47,062 nt of DNA, taken from assembly GCA_017536625.1 (NCBI GenBank), contig JAFXGY010000021.1, forward strand, positions 1 through 47,062, written 5' to 3'. The stretch comes from Oscillospiraceae bacterium (GTDB lineage Bacteria > Bacillota > Clostridia > Oscillospirales > Ruminococcaceae). Numbering within the stretch: position 1 is the first letter of the stretch; each line of letters starts with the position of its first letter. Shown in pieces: positions 9,885 to 18,427 of the stretch. The translations under genes and the position numbers were made by a program. Under the pieces are notes generated by a model. That model had not been told where the DNA came from. It was given only the letters and a program-made list of their open reading frames with translations, and searched no databases.

Positions 9885-10520
9885 ATGACCAGTATAAATA
9901 ATTATGAAAGCGTGGAACTTCCCATCGAAGAAAAAAGTGAAAAGAAAAAAGCATTTGACTTTTTGAACAGACTTAAAGGAAAAAAGTTTGATTTTGCACT
10001 TAAAAAGAAACATATCGCCATGGCTGCGATGGTGCTTATGCTTTCCGGAGCGGTTTATGTCAATTATCTTTATGCCGCGGGAGATATTGATAATTTTGTT
10101 GAAGCGGGAAAGAATTACGGCGATTCGATACTCGTTGAAGGAAAAACTGATGAAGAGATTACAGATACTGCTGCATATTTCAGCGAAGCGAGAGTTTCCC
10201 GCCAGAAATCTCGTGACGATGCCGTTGCAACCATAGAAAATCTTTACACAAGTGCCGATGAGGATGCGCAGCAGGTTTCGGTTCTTGCGGAAAAGGCAAG
10301 CGAGATTGCTTCAAATATGGAGCTCGAAACAAAAATCGAATCCATGATGAAAGCAAAAGGTTTTGATGACTGCATAGTTTATATTTCCGGAGAATATGCG
10401 GATGTTATGGTCCAGACCGAAGGGCTTCTTCCGACGGAAGCTGCTGTAATAAAAGAAGCGATTATCCAGCAAACTTCCGTTCCCGTAGAAAATATTTCAA
10501 TAGTTGAAGTGAATAATTGA
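9885..10520 (+). CDS. spoIIIAH: Stage III sporulation protein AH
   Basis: A 211-aa bitopic protein: short basic cytoplasmic head, membrane segment 'HIAMAAMVLMLSGAVYVNYLY' (about residues 45-65), then a ring-building extracytoplasmic domain (about 105-211) with 'ARVSRQKSRDDAVATIENL' and the final 'VPVENISIVEVN'. It pairs with SpoIIQ (or its clostridial substitute) across the intermembrane space. AAGGAGG precedes the ATG. It is last in the operon and a hairpin follows. The acetyl-CoA carboxylase genes often found next in clostridia are absent. Confidence 0.94.
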   Translation: MTSINNYESVELPIEEKSEKKKAFDFLNRLKGKKFDFALKKKHIAMAAMVLMLSGAVYVNYLYAAGDIDNFVEAGKNYGDSILVEGKTDEEITDTAAYFSEARVSRQKSRDDAVATIENLYTSADEDAQQVSVLAEKASEIASNMELETKIESMMKAKGFDDCIVYISGEYADVMVQTEGLLPTEAAVIKEAIIQQTSVPVENISIVEVNN

Positions 10521-10524
10521 TTGC

Positions 10525-10566
10525 AAAATGCCGCCATGAACCAAGAAGGATTTATGGCGGCATTTT
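10525..10566 (+). terminator. Terminator of the spoIIIA operon
   Basis: Perfect 13-bp stem AAAATGCCGCCAT (10525-10537) / ATGGCGGCATTTT (10554-10566) with a 16-nt loop. The T tract is short, so it may act in both directions or with reduced strength. Confidence 0.75.
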
Positions 10567-10612
10567 AAAATGTATATTCATAATTTTTTTGCATAAAATT
10601 TATAAATTTCTA

Positions 10613-10640
10613 TTGTAAATATTAATAATAGTGATATAAT
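10613..10640 (+). promoter_or_regulatory. Candidate sigma-A promoter for nusB
   Basis: TTGTAA (10613-10618), 16-nt spacer, perfect TATAAT (10635-10640). It would give a leader of about 85 nt that contains a terminator-like hairpin just before nusB. The rest of the 10567-10733 gap is very AT-rich with nothing else visible. Confidence 0.6.
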
Positions 10641-10685
10641 TATTCTATAAAGTTTATGCTGTTTGAAAATTTAAAGCGAGTTTTC

Positions 10686-10716
10686 CCTCCTCGGTAAAAA
10701 TCGGGGAGGTTTTTTT
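10686..10716 (+). terminator. Terminator/attenuator in the nusB leader
   Basis: CCTCCTCG (10686-10693) pairs with CGGGGAGG (10702-10709) including one wobble; seven Ts follow (10710-10716). The nusB ribosome binding site GGAGG (10720-10724) and ATG (10734) come right after. Transcription from the promoter above must pass through it, which fits attenuation, or the end of a small leader RNA. Confidence 0.65.
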
Positions 10717-10733
10717 ATTGGAGGATTATTAAA

Positions 10734-11153
10734 ATGACAAGAAAAGAAGCCAGAGAAATCGCATTCGCAATCGTTTTTGAAAGCAGCTTCCACAGCGAAG
10801 GATTGGATTATATCCTTGAAAATGCCGCCGACGGAAGAGATCTTTCCCTTCCGGATGGTTCTTTCGCAAAAGAGCTTTCAAGAATTACCATTGAAAAACG
10901 CGACGAAATCGACGAAATCATCACTTCCTGTTCCAGCCACTGGAAGCTTAACAGAATTGCAAAAGCAACTCTTGCAATTCTCAGAATCTCCGTTTGCGAA
11001 ATGTATTATTTCAGCGAAGAGGTTCCTGCAAGCGTTTCCATCAATGAGGCCGTTGAACTTGCAAAGGTTTATTGCGGTGATGATGACCCCGGTTTCGTAA
11101 ATGGCGTTCTTGGTGCTGTTTATAAAAAGAAAAACGAAAACGGCGAAGAATAA
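10734..11153 (+). CDS. nusB: Transcription antitermination factor NusB
   Basis: RNA-binding protein that, with NusE (S10), keeps RNA polymerase elongating on rRNA operons. The 139-aa all-helical protein shows the family start 'TRKEAREIAFAIVFESSF', the central 'EIDEIITSCSSHWKLNRIAKATLAILRIS' and the C-terminal 'VPASVSINEAVELAKVYCGDDDPGFVNGVLGAV'. It opens the conserved clostridial block that runs to recN. Its stop overlaps the next start by 1 nt. A leader hairpin before it may control expression. Confidence 0.95.
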   Translation: MTRKEAREIAFAIVFESSFHSEGLDYILENAADGRDLSLPDGSFAKELSRITIEKRDEIDEIITSCSSHWKLNRIAKATLAILRISVCEMYYFSEEVPASVSINEAVELAKVYCGDDDPGFVNGVLGAVYKKKNENGEE

Positions 11154-12082
11154 TGTTTCTCGGAATAGATACAAGCAACTATACAACATCCGCTGCTCTT
11201 TATGACGCGGAAAAAAACGAAATAATCCAGAGAAAAAAGCTTCTTCCTGTGAAGGAAGGGGAACTTGGTCTGCGCCAGTCGGATGCTGTTTTTGCCCATG
11301 TAAAACAGCTCGGTGATATTGTATCGGATCTTTTTTGCGGAAACGAATATCATATTGAAGGAATAGGCGTTTCCACAAGACCGAGGGATATTGAAGGATC
11401 ATATATGCCGTGCTTTCTTGTTGGAGATATGGTCACAAAAACTCTTTCTTCGGTGCTTGGTGCGGAAAGATATGAATTTTCCCATCAGCAGGGGCATATT
11501 GCGGCGGCTCTTTTTTCTTCCGGAAGGCTTGATCTTATGAATGAAAAATTCATAGCGTTCCATCTTTCCGGCGGAACGACCGAGGCGCTTCTTGTAACTC
11601 CGGACGAAGACCGCATCATAAAATGCGAAAAAGTAGCCGGATCTGCCGACCTTAAAGCCGGACAGGCTGTTGACAGAGTAGGGGTTATGCTCGGTCTGCC
11701 TTTCCCTGCAGGAAAATATCTCGAAGAACTTGCCCTTAAAAGTACCGCAAAGTTCAAAATAAAACCAACCATGAAAGGTGCGGAATGCTGTCTTTCCGGA
11801 ATCGAGAACAAATGCAGAAAAATGCTTGATAACGGTGAAAAACATGAAGACATCGCTCTTTTCTGCCTTAAATCGGTTGAAGCGGCTCTTTGCGGAATGA
11901 CGGATGCGCTTATCGCCGAATACGGAAAGCTTCCGCTTATCTATGCAGGCGGGGTTATGTCCAACAAAATAATCCGAAAAACAATAGAAGAAAAATACGG
12001 AGGAATTTTTGCTCTTCCTGAATTTTCTTCCGATAATGCCGCGGGAACGGCTGTTCTTGCTTCGATAGCGGCAAAAAAATAA
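11153..12082 (+). CDS. TsaD/Kae1-like (peptidase M22 family) protein
   Basis: A 309-aa ASKHA-fold protein related to TsaD, which takes part in t6A modification of tRNA. The metal-ligand pattern H-x-x-x-H is kept in 'FSHQQGHIAAAL' and the ATP-binding segments 'GIDTSNYTTSAAL' and 'LSGGTTEALLV' are clear. However it is shorter than TsaD (about 340 aa), and the usual 'HHMEGH' motif is changed to H-Q-Q-G-H. Clostridia commonly carry such a paralogue in this nusB-xseA position besides a separate true TsaD; the latter is not in the window, so function is open. ATG 11153 overlaps the nusB stop. Confidence 0.82.
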   Translation: MFLGIDTSNYTTSAALYDAEKNEIIQRKKLLPVKEGELGLRQSDAVFAHVKQLGDIVSDLFCGNEYHIEGIGVSTRPRDIEGSYMPCFLVGDMVTKTLSSVLGAERYEFSHQQGHIAAALFSSGRLDLMNEKFIAFHLSGGTTEALLVTPDEDRIIKCEKVAGSADLKAGQAVDRVGVMLGLPFPAGKYLEELALKSTAKFKIKPTMKGAECCLSGIENKCRKMLDNGEKHEDIALFCLKSVEAALCGMTDALIAEYGKLPLIYAGGVMSNKIIRKTIEEKYGGIFALPEFSSDNAAGTAVLASIAAKK

Positions 12083-12101
12083 ACAGAAAGGGGAGCTATC
12101 T

Positions 12102-13322
12102 TTGGCAGGATTCAATATTCTTACTGTTTCACAGATAACCTCCTATCTGAAATCATATCTTGACGAAAACAAAAAACTCTCTGGAATTTATATCAAGGGT
12201 GAAATAACGGATTTCAAAGCAAATTTTTATTCCGGACATTTTTACTTTTCGCTTAAAGATTCCGGTTCGGAAATAAGCTGTGTAATGTTCCGGAATTTTG
12301 CGGAACGCATTCGCTTTATGCCGGAAAACGGAATGTCCGTTATAGTCCGCTGTGATCTTTCGGTATATCAGAAATCGTGCTCGTGCCAGCTTTATGTTTA
12401 TGATATCCAGCCGGAAGGTCTTGGGGCAAAACATCTTGCTTTTGAACAGCTGAAAGCAAAACTTGAAGCCGAAGGTCTTTTTGATGTTTCATACAAGAAA
12501 GAACTTCCGGCATATCCTGAAAAAATCGGAGTTATTACCTCCGCCAGCGGTGCGGCTTTGCAGGATATAATCAACGTGCTCAAAAGAAGGTGGCCGGTTG
12601 CAAAGCTTGTGCTCACTCCTGTTTCTGTTCAGGGTGAAGATGCGCCGAACCAGCTTTCTGCTGCTGTGAGGAAGCAGGACCTTGAAATAAAACCGGACGT
12701 TATTATAATCGGCAGAGGCGGAGGAAGTTCCGAGGATCTTTCGGCTTTCAATGATGAAAACCTTGCACGAGAGATTTTTGCCTGCAGAACGCCTATCGTT
12801 TCCGCAGTCGGACACGAAACGGATTTTTCCATCTGCGATTTTGTTGCGGATTTTCGCGCACCGACTCCTTCTGCGGCGGCGGAAGTCATCAGTCCGGATG
12901 CGGATTCTCTTCGCCAGAATTTTGATGATAACCTTGAATGGATGAAGGACCGCATAAGCAGAAAATGCGATGAATATGCGAAAATACTTGATAAATTCAG
13001 TACTGTAAGTGGAAAAAACTTTACAGACAAAATTATTGGAAATCACAGAAAAAAACTTGATTATCTCAGCCGGGAACTTGTTTTTTCTTATAAAAGCGTT
13101 CTGGCATCTTTTGAAAACAGCTATATAAAAACCCTTTCAAAGCTTGATGCAAATAATCCTGCGGCGATTCTTAAAAAATCGGTTTGCAGAATCGAAAAGG
13201 GCGGAAAACAGATCAGATCTTCTGGGGAAACTTCGGTCGGAGATAACCTTGATATATATTTTGCCGATGGAAAAGTCAAAGTTTCCGTTTTTGAAAAGGA
13301 AGAAGGAGGAATTTCATTTTGA
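12102..13322 (+). CDS. xseA: Exodeoxyribonuclease VII large subunit
   Basis: Large subunit of the ATP-independent single-strand exonuclease VII. The 406-aa protein has an N-terminal OB fold ('LSGIYIKGEITDFKANFYSGHFYFSL' region, about 25-100), then the catalytic domain with 'GVITSASGAALQDI', 'IIGRGGGSSEDLSAFNDE' and 'PIVSAVGHETDFSICDFVADFRAPTPSAAAE', and a coiled C-terminal region. The start is TTG at 12102 after GAAAGGGGAG; no ATG is suitable. Its TGA overlaps the TTG of xseB. Confidence 0.96.
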   Translation: MAGFNILTVSQITSYLKSYLDENKKLSGIYIKGEITDFKANFYSGHFYFSLKDSGSEISCVMFRNFAERIRFMPENGMSVIVRCDLSVYQKSCSCQLYVYDIQPEGLGAKHLAFEQLKAKLEAEGLFDVSYKKELPAYPEKIGVITSASGAALQDIINVLKRRWPVAKLVLTPVSVQGEDAPNQLSAAVRKQDLEIKPDVIIIGRGGGSSEDLSAFNDENLAREIFACRTPIVSAVGHETDFSICDFVADFRAPTPSAAAEVISPDADSLRQNFDDNLEWMKDRISRKCDEYAKILDKFSTVSGKNFTDKIIGNHRKKLDYLSRELVFSYKSVLASFENSYIKTLSKLDANNPAAILKKSVCRIEKGGKQIRSSGETSVGDNLDIYFADGKVKVSVFEKEEGGISF

Positions 13323-13504
13323 AAAAGGAAATCACTTTTGAAAAAGCCCTTGCAAGGCTTGCTGAAATAAACGGAAAACTCGAATCCGATGAAATTTCTC
13401 TTGATGAATCCGTTGAGCTTTTTAAAGAAGGGCTTGAACTCAGCAAATTCTGTCAAAAGAAACTCGATGACGCCAAACTTGAAATCGAAAAAATTGATAT
13501 TTGA
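13319..13504 (+). CDS. xseB: Exodeoxyribonuclease VII small subunit
   Basis: A 61-aa small subunit, slightly shorter than the usual 70-80 aa. The signature 'TFEKALARLAEINGKLESDEISLDESVELFKEG' matches the family helical hairpin that binds XseA. The start is TTG 13319, overlapping the xseA stop, with GGAGGA (13305-13310) ahead. ispA follows after 16 nt. Confidence 0.93.
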   Translation: MKKEITFEKALARLAEINGKLESDEISLDESVELFKEGLELSKFCQKKLDDAKLEIEKIDI

Positions 13505-13520
13505 AAACGGGAGATAAAAA

Positions 13521-14375
13521 ATGCTTTTTCTTGAAGAAGATAAAAAACTCATAGATTCTGCTATGGATAAAGCCCTTTCGGATTCTTCCGAAGATTATAA
13601 AGTTATTGTTTCCGCAATGCGATATTCCTCCCTTGGGGGGAAACGCCTTCGCGGAGCTTTGACCCTTGAATTTGCGGAAATGTTCGGCTGCGGGAAGGAA
13701 GAAGCTCTTCCTTATGCTCTTGCGGTCGAATGTATCCAGGCATACAGCCTTATCCACGACGATTTGCCTTGTATGGATGACGACGATATGAGAAGAGGAA
13801 AACCTTCCTGTCATATTGCCTTTGGCGAAGCAAATGCTCTTCTTGCGGGAGATGCTCTTCTTACCCATGCTTTCAGCCTTATTTCCGAATGCGAATCCGC
13901 AAAAAAACATCCTGAAAGAGCCGTTAAAGCCATAAAAATACTTTCCGGTTATGCAGGATATAAAGGAATGGTCGGCGGACAGGTTCTTGACCTTGAAGCC
14001 GCGGAAAACGAAGTGGAAGGCGAAACCCTTGCGAAGATCCATATGCTCAAAACGGCCGCGCTGATAAAAGCCGCGGTGCTCATGGGCTGTGCCGCCGCAG
14101 GGGTCGAGCATGAATTTTGTATTCTTTCCGAAAAATATGCGGAACATTTCGGCCTTGCGTTCCAGATAATTGACGATATTCTTGATTTTGACGGAAATTA
14201 CGAAACCTGCGAGCTCAATTCCTATGTAAAAGTTCACGGAATCGAAAAGGCAAGGGAAAATGCGGCGGAACATATTAATTCCGCAAGAAATTTGCTTGAT
14301 GAATTTGAAAGAAAAAGACTGAAAACCGAAAATTTCGGTGGACTTCTTGATTTTCTTGAAAAAAGAATGAAATAA
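13521..14375 (+). CDS. ispA: Polyprenyl (geranyl/farnesyl) diphosphate synthase
   Basis: Condenses isopentenyl diphosphate with allylic diphosphates to make C10-C15 (possibly C20) chains for undecaprenyl and other isoprenoids. In the 284-aa protein the first Asp-rich motif is 'DDLPCMDDDDMRRG' and the second is 'DDILD'; 'LGGKRLRGALTL' is the IPP-binding start. Product chain length is not certain from sequence. It sits between xseB and dxs, the usual arrangement, so isoprenoid supply is co-expressed with repair genes. Confidence 0.94.
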   Translation: MLFLEEDKKLIDSAMDKALSDSSEDYKVIVSAMRYSSLGGKRLRGALTLEFAEMFGCGKEEALPYALAVECIQAYSLIHDDLPCMDDDDMRRGKPSCHIAFGEANALLAGDALLTHAFSLISECESAKKHPERAVKAIKILSGYAGYKGMVGGQVLDLEAAENEVEGETLAKIHMLKTAALIKAAVLMGCAAAGVEHEFCILSEKYAEHFGLAFQIIDDILDFDGNYETCELNSYVKVHGIEKARENAAEHINSARNLLDEFERKRLKTENFGGLLDFLEKRMK

Positions 14376-14390
14376 AACGGAGATATAAAA

Positions 14391-16223
14391 ATGGAACACA
14401 AACTTCTTGAAAGCATTGAGCTTGCTTCCGATGTTAAAAAACTGAATATTGAGCAGCTTAATGATCTTTGCATGGAGCTTCGTGATGAAATTATCGAAAA
14501 GGTTTCCGAAACAGGCGGACATCTTGCCTCGAACCTTGGCGCGGTTGAACTTACCGTTGCGCTTCATTATGTCTTTGATTCACCCGATGAACCGATAATA
14601 TGGGACGTCGGACACCAGTGTTATGCTCATAAAATCCTGACAGGAAGAGATATTACCGGTATTCGCACCGAAGAAGGACTTTCGGGTTTTCCGAAGTCAT
14701 CCGAAAGCGAGCATGATATATTCGCCGCCGGCCATGCAAGCACTTCCGTTTCGGCAGCTCTTGGTGTTGCGGAAGCGAAAAAGATTGCCGGCGATGATAA
14801 TTCCGTTGTCGCAGTGGTCGGCGACGGAGCGACTTCCGGCGGAATGATTTATGAAGCGCTTAATAATGCGGGTAGAAGCGGCACCAACCTTGTGGTGGTG
14901 CTCAACGATAACGAAATGAGCATCTCACCAAATGTCGGTGCGATGGCAAAATATCTTGCGGGAATCCGTTCAAAAGAAGGATACTTCCGCTTTAAAGATA
15001 ACCTTGAACATTTTCTTCTCAAAATTCCGGTTATCGGGAAAGGAATTTTTTCTGTTTTCCGCAGTGTCAAGCGTTTTTTTAAGGATTTATTTTATTCCAG
15101 CAACACTTTCGAACATTTCGGTTTTGTATATCTCGGACCGGCTGACGGACATGATATTGCAATGCTCACAAGAACTTTCCGCAGAGCAAAAAGCATAAAA
15201 AGACCGGTTCTTGTGCATATAAATACCGTAAAAGGCAAAGGTTATGAACCTGCAGAAAAGAATCCTTCCAAGTTTCATGGCGTTGCGCCCTTTGACCGCA
15301 AAACCGGAGAACTGAAAAAAGTATCGGGATATTCGTTTTCTTCCGCATTTGGCGAAAGCCTTTGCAAATTGGCGGAAAAAGATGATAAAATCTGTGCAAT
15401 AACCGCCGCGATGACCGATGGAACGGGGCTTCGGGATTTTTCTGAAAAATATAAAAACAGATTTTTTGACGTTGGAATTGCGGAAGAACACGCCATGACT
15501 TTTGCTGCGGGGCTTGCCGCCGGAGGAATGAAACCCTGTTTTGCGGTTTATTCCACTTTCCTTCAAAGAGCCTATGACCAGGTTCTGCATGATGCTTCCA
15601 TCGAACCCAAACATGTTGTAATAGGAATCGACCGTGCCGGAATAGTCGGCGGTGACGGTGAAACCCACCAGGGAACCTTTGATGTTCCGATTCTTACGAC
15701 AATTCCCGGTGTTACCGTTTACAGTCCCACAAGCTATGAAGAACTTGAAAATTCTCTTGAAAAGGCGTTTGCAGGAGAAGGGGTTCAGGCTGTAAGATAT
15801 CCGCGGGGCGGCGAAAAAAATGTTCCGGAAAAATATGCCGGAAAATATCATGATTTTGATTATTACGAAAATGGCGGAGATTGCCTTATCGTTACTTACG
15901 GAAGGCTTTTTGCGGAAGCTTCTTTTGCCGCGGAAGAAACTGGAGCTTCCGTGCTCAAACTCGGAAAGATTTTTCCTATTGAGCACGAAGCCGTTGAAAT
16001 TGCAAAAAAATATAAAAACGTTCTTTTCTTCGAAGAATCCGTTGAATTCGGAAGCATTGCGGAACATTTCGGTTCCGATCTCAGAAAATGCGGATTCGAA
16101 GGAAAATATGAAATACATTGCGTTTGCGGATTTGTTCCGCATATGAAAGTCGAAAACGCAATGAAACTTCACGGACTTGACTGTGAATCCATGAAAAATG
16201 CCGTTAAGGAGGCTTTGAAATGA
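14391..16223 (+). CDS. dxs: 1-deoxy-D-xylulose-5-phosphate synthase
   Basis: First enzyme of the MEP isoprenoid pathway: joins pyruvate and glyceraldehyde-3-phosphate using thiamine diphosphate. The 610-aa protein has 'DVGHQCYAHKILTGR' near the N terminus, the ThDP/Mg motif 'VVGDGATSGGMIYEALN' followed by 'LNDNEMSI', the transketolase central domain ('DVGIAEEHAMTFAAGLA', 'RAGIVGGDGETHQG') and the C-terminal domain. The length fits the family. The final 4 nt overlap the tlyA start. It shares the operon with ispA. Confidence 0.97.
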   Translation: MEHKLLESIELASDVKKLNIEQLNDLCMELRDEIIEKVSETGGHLASNLGAVELTVALHYVFDSPDEPIIWDVGHQCYAHKILTGRDITGIRTEEGLSGFPKSSESEHDIFAAGHASTSVSAALGVAEAKKIAGDDNSVVAVVGDGATSGGMIYEALNNAGRSGTNLVVVLNDNEMSISPNVGAMAKYLAGIRSKEGYFRFKDNLEHFLLKIPVIGKGIFSVFRSVKRFFKDLFYSSNTFEHFGFVYLGPADGHDIAMLTRTFRRAKSIKRPVLVHINTVKGKGYEPAEKNPSKFHGVAPFDRKTGELKKVSGYSFSSAFGESLCKLAEKDDKICAITAAMTDGTGLRDFSEKYKNRFFDVGIAEEHAMTFAAGLAAGGMKPCFAVYSTFLQRAYDQVLHDASIEPKHVVIGIDRAGIVGGDGETHQGTFDVPILTTIPGVTVYSPTSYEELENSLEKAFAGEGVQAVRYPRGGEKNVPEKYAGKYHDFDYYENGGDCLIVTYGRLFAEASFAAEETGASVLKLGKIFPIEHEAVEIAKKYKNVLFFEESVEFGSIAEHFGSDLRKCGFEGKYEIHCVCGFVPHMKVENAMKLHGLDCESMKNAVKEALK

Positions 16224-17026
16224 GCGAAAAACAGCGCCTTGATGCGGAACTTGTTGCAAGAGGCATTATCCAAAGCCGTGAACAGGCAAAAGCTGCGATT
16301 ATGGCAGGGCAGGTTTATGTCAATAACCAGAAGGCTGATAAAGCCGGGGAATCCGTAACAGCAGAAGATAAAATTGAATTCCGCGGAGAAAAACTTGCCT
16401 ATGTAAGCCGCGGCGGACTCAAGCTTGAAAAAGCAATGGAACTTTACGGTTTCAAACTTGATAATAAAATCTGCATGGATGTTGGCGCTTCCACCGGAGG
16501 ATTTACCGACTGTATGCTCCAGAAAGGCGCAACGAAAGTTTATTCCATAGATGTCGGTTATGGTCAGCTGGCATGGAAGCTTCGTCAGGACGAAAGAGTT
16601 GTTAATCTTGAAAGAACTAATGTAAGATACATCACTTCCGAACAGGTTCCGGATATTGTGGATTTTGTCAGCATTGACGTTTCATTTATCTCTCTTGGAC
16701 TGGTAATTCCGGTTCTTGTTCCTTTCCTTTCCGATGAAGCAATGATGGTCTGCCTTGTAAAACCCCAGTTTGAGGCAGGAAAGGATAAAGTTGGAAAACA
16801 TGGAGTGGTCCGCGACCCCGCAACTCACATGGAAGTCCTCGAAAGGGCAGTCGGTTTTGCAAAAAACGCAGGTTTCGGAATAGTCGGACTTGAATTTTCT
16901 CCGATAAAAGGCCCCCAGGGCAATATCGAATATCTTATGGTGCTCACAAGAAAGGAACCGGAACTTTCTGTTTCTGCAGAAGAAATAAAAAATCTTGTGG
17001 AGTCTTCTCATAATGAACTTGACTGA
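16220..17026 (+). CDS. tlyA: TlyA-family rRNA methyltransferase / hemolysin-like protein
   Basis: A 268-aa protein with an N-terminal S4 RNA-binding domain ('RLDAELVARGIIQSREQAKAAIMAGQVYVN', residues 5-60) and a C-terminal FtsJ-like methyltransferase with the SAM motif 'MDVGASTGGFTDCML' and 'VDFVSIDVSFISL'. Known TlyA proteins 2'-O-methylate 16S and/or 23S rRNA; the hemolysin name is historical. ATG overlaps the dxs stop (ATGA). The position before nadK is conserved in Firmicutes. Confidence 0.92.
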   Translation: MSEKQRLDAELVARGIIQSREQAKAAIMAGQVYVNNQKADKAGESVTAEDKIEFRGEKLAYVSRGGLKLEKAMELYGFKLDNKICMDVGASTGGFTDCMLQKGATKVYSIDVGYGQLAWKLRQDERVVNLERTNVRYITSEQVPDIVDFVSIDVSFISLGLVIPVLVPFLSDEAMMVCLVKPQFEAGKDKVGKHGVVRDPATHMEVLERAVGFAKNAGFGIVGLEFSPIKGPQGNIEYLMVLTRKEPELSVSAEEIKNLVESSHNELD

Positions 17027-17047
17027 TTGGAAAGGAGGTTTTCCGGT

Positions 17048-17929
17048 TTGAAAAAACAGGATAAAATCAAGCTTTTAAGAGGAAAATCAAAAGCGTTCGT
17101 GTTTTCGAATCTTACAAGACCGAATGTTTTTCCCTGTACGGAAAAGCTTATTGAGCTTCTCCATAAAAACAAAGTTGATGTTTTTATGGTTCCGGAAGCA
17201 GAAGAACATTTTTCTTTTGCAAATGTGAATTTTGCCGAACCGGAAAAAGCTCTTTCAGAAGTTGATATAGTTTTTATCGTCGGCGGCGACGGAACCATTC
17301 TTCGGGCGGCGAAGCATGCGGTAATGTTTGATAAACCGATAATCGGCATCAATGCCGGAAGGCTCGGTTTCCTTTCTGATATAGAAGCGGAAAGCATTTC
17401 CATGCTCGAAAAACTTTTCAAAGAAGGCTGCCCGATTGAAAAAAGAACCGTTCTCGAAGTCGAGAGCGGAGAAAAATCCACTTTGGCGATAAATGATGTT
17501 TTCATCAGCAAGAATCGTCCGGGAAAAACCGCAGAACTTTTCGTCGAGTGCAACGGTCACGAAGTCTGCCGCTACCGGGCGGACGGAATCGTCCTTTCAA
17601 CGCCGGATGGTTCCACCGCTTATTCGATGTCCGCAGGCGGTCCGGTGCTCGATACAAATCTTAATGCTATAATAATGACTCCGGTTTGTCCTCATTCGCT
17701 TATATCCTGTTCCGTTGTTTTTTCTCCGGAAAAGCTTATTACGGTTGGTTCATCTTTCAGCGGAGGGGAAAAGGAGCTTGATATTGTGGTGGACGGAGAA
17801 ATCGCTTTCACCATGAAAAAAGACGAAAAAATTTCGGTAAAGTGCTCCGAAAGATGTGTAAAGTTCATTAACTTGTCAGGTAGAGGCTTCTATGAAGTCC
17901 TTAATCAGAAAATAATAGGAAGAAGATAA
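17048..17929 (+). CDS. nadK: NAD kinase
   Basis: Phosphorylates NAD to NADP in the cytoplasm. I place the start at TTG 17048, giving 293 aa, because AAAGGAGGT (17031-17039) lies at the right distance; the in-frame ATG at 17027 overlaps this site. Motifs are 'GGDGTILRAAKH' (GGDG at 79-82), 'GINAGRLGFL', 'NDVFIS', and 'RADGIVLSTPDGSTAYSMSAGGP', which are the family nucleotide-binding segments. argR follows after 14 nt. Confidence 0.95.
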   Translation: MKKQDKIKLLRGKSKAFVFSNLTRPNVFPCTEKLIELLHKNKVDVFMVPEAEEHFSFANVNFAEPEKALSEVDIVFIVGGDGTILRAAKHAVMFDKPIIGINAGRLGFLSDIEAESISMLEKLFKEGCPIEKRTVLEVESGEKSTLAINDVFISKNRPGKTAELFVECNGHEVCRYRADGIVLSTPDGSTAYSMSAGGPVLDTNLNAIIMTPVCPHSLISCSVVFSPEKLITVGSSFSGGEKELDIVVDGEIAFTMKKDEKISVKCSERCVKFINLSGRGFYEVLNQKIIGRR

Positions 17930-17943
17930 AGGGGATAAATGTC

Positions 17944-18393
17944 ATGAAAACAAAACGTCATTCCAAAATACTCGAACTTATATCCGAAAAAGACATTGCC
18001 ACTCAGGAAGATCTGCTCATTTATCTCCGTGACTGCGGTTTTGATGTTACCCAGGCTACTGTTTCCCGCGATATAAAGGAACTTCGCCTTGTAAAAACCA
18101 TGGTTAGCGACGGAAAATATCGCTATACTCCCGCTTCTTCGGATAACAACGCGGATGTAAGCACCAAATATGCGGTTTTTAATCAATCCGCAAAAAGCGT
18201 TGATTACGCGAACAACATGATTGTTATAAAATGCTATAACGGCATGGCAAATGCCGCATGCGCCGTTCTTGATGCAATGAATCACGAAGGCGTCGTTGGA
18301 ACTCTTGCAGGTGATGACACAATTTTTGTGCTCATGCGCGATGAAAGAATGGCTGTTGCCCTTGTTGAGAACATAAGAAAACTTATGGGCTGA
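17944..18393 (+). CDS. argR: Arginine repressor ArgR/AhrC
   Basis: Arginine-responsive regulator, normally hexameric. The 149-aa protein has an N-terminal winged helix ('HSKILELISEKDIATQEDLLIYLRDCGFDVTQATVSRDIKEL', with the S-R recognition helix) and a C-terminal arginine-binding domain ('GTLAGDDTIFVLMRDE', with the GDDT acid pair). It lies between nadK and recN as in most Firmicutes. Its targets are not in this window. Confidence 0.96.
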   Translation: MKTKRHSKILELISEKDIATQEDLLIYLRDCGFDVTQATVSRDIKELRLVKTMVSDGKYRYTPASSDNNADVSTKYAVFNQSAKSVDYANNMIVIKCYNGMANAACAVLDAMNHEGVVGTLAGDDTIFVLMRDERMAVALVENIRKLMG

Positions 18394-18427
18394 TTTTTGA
18401 ATTTTTGTGAAAGGAGGGACTTGCGTC

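Noticed and set aside
13440-16259. Long minus-strand frames opposite ispA and dxs
   Set aside because: Shadow frames of well-identified genes with low-complexity, Phe/Lys/Arg-rich translations and no start signals.
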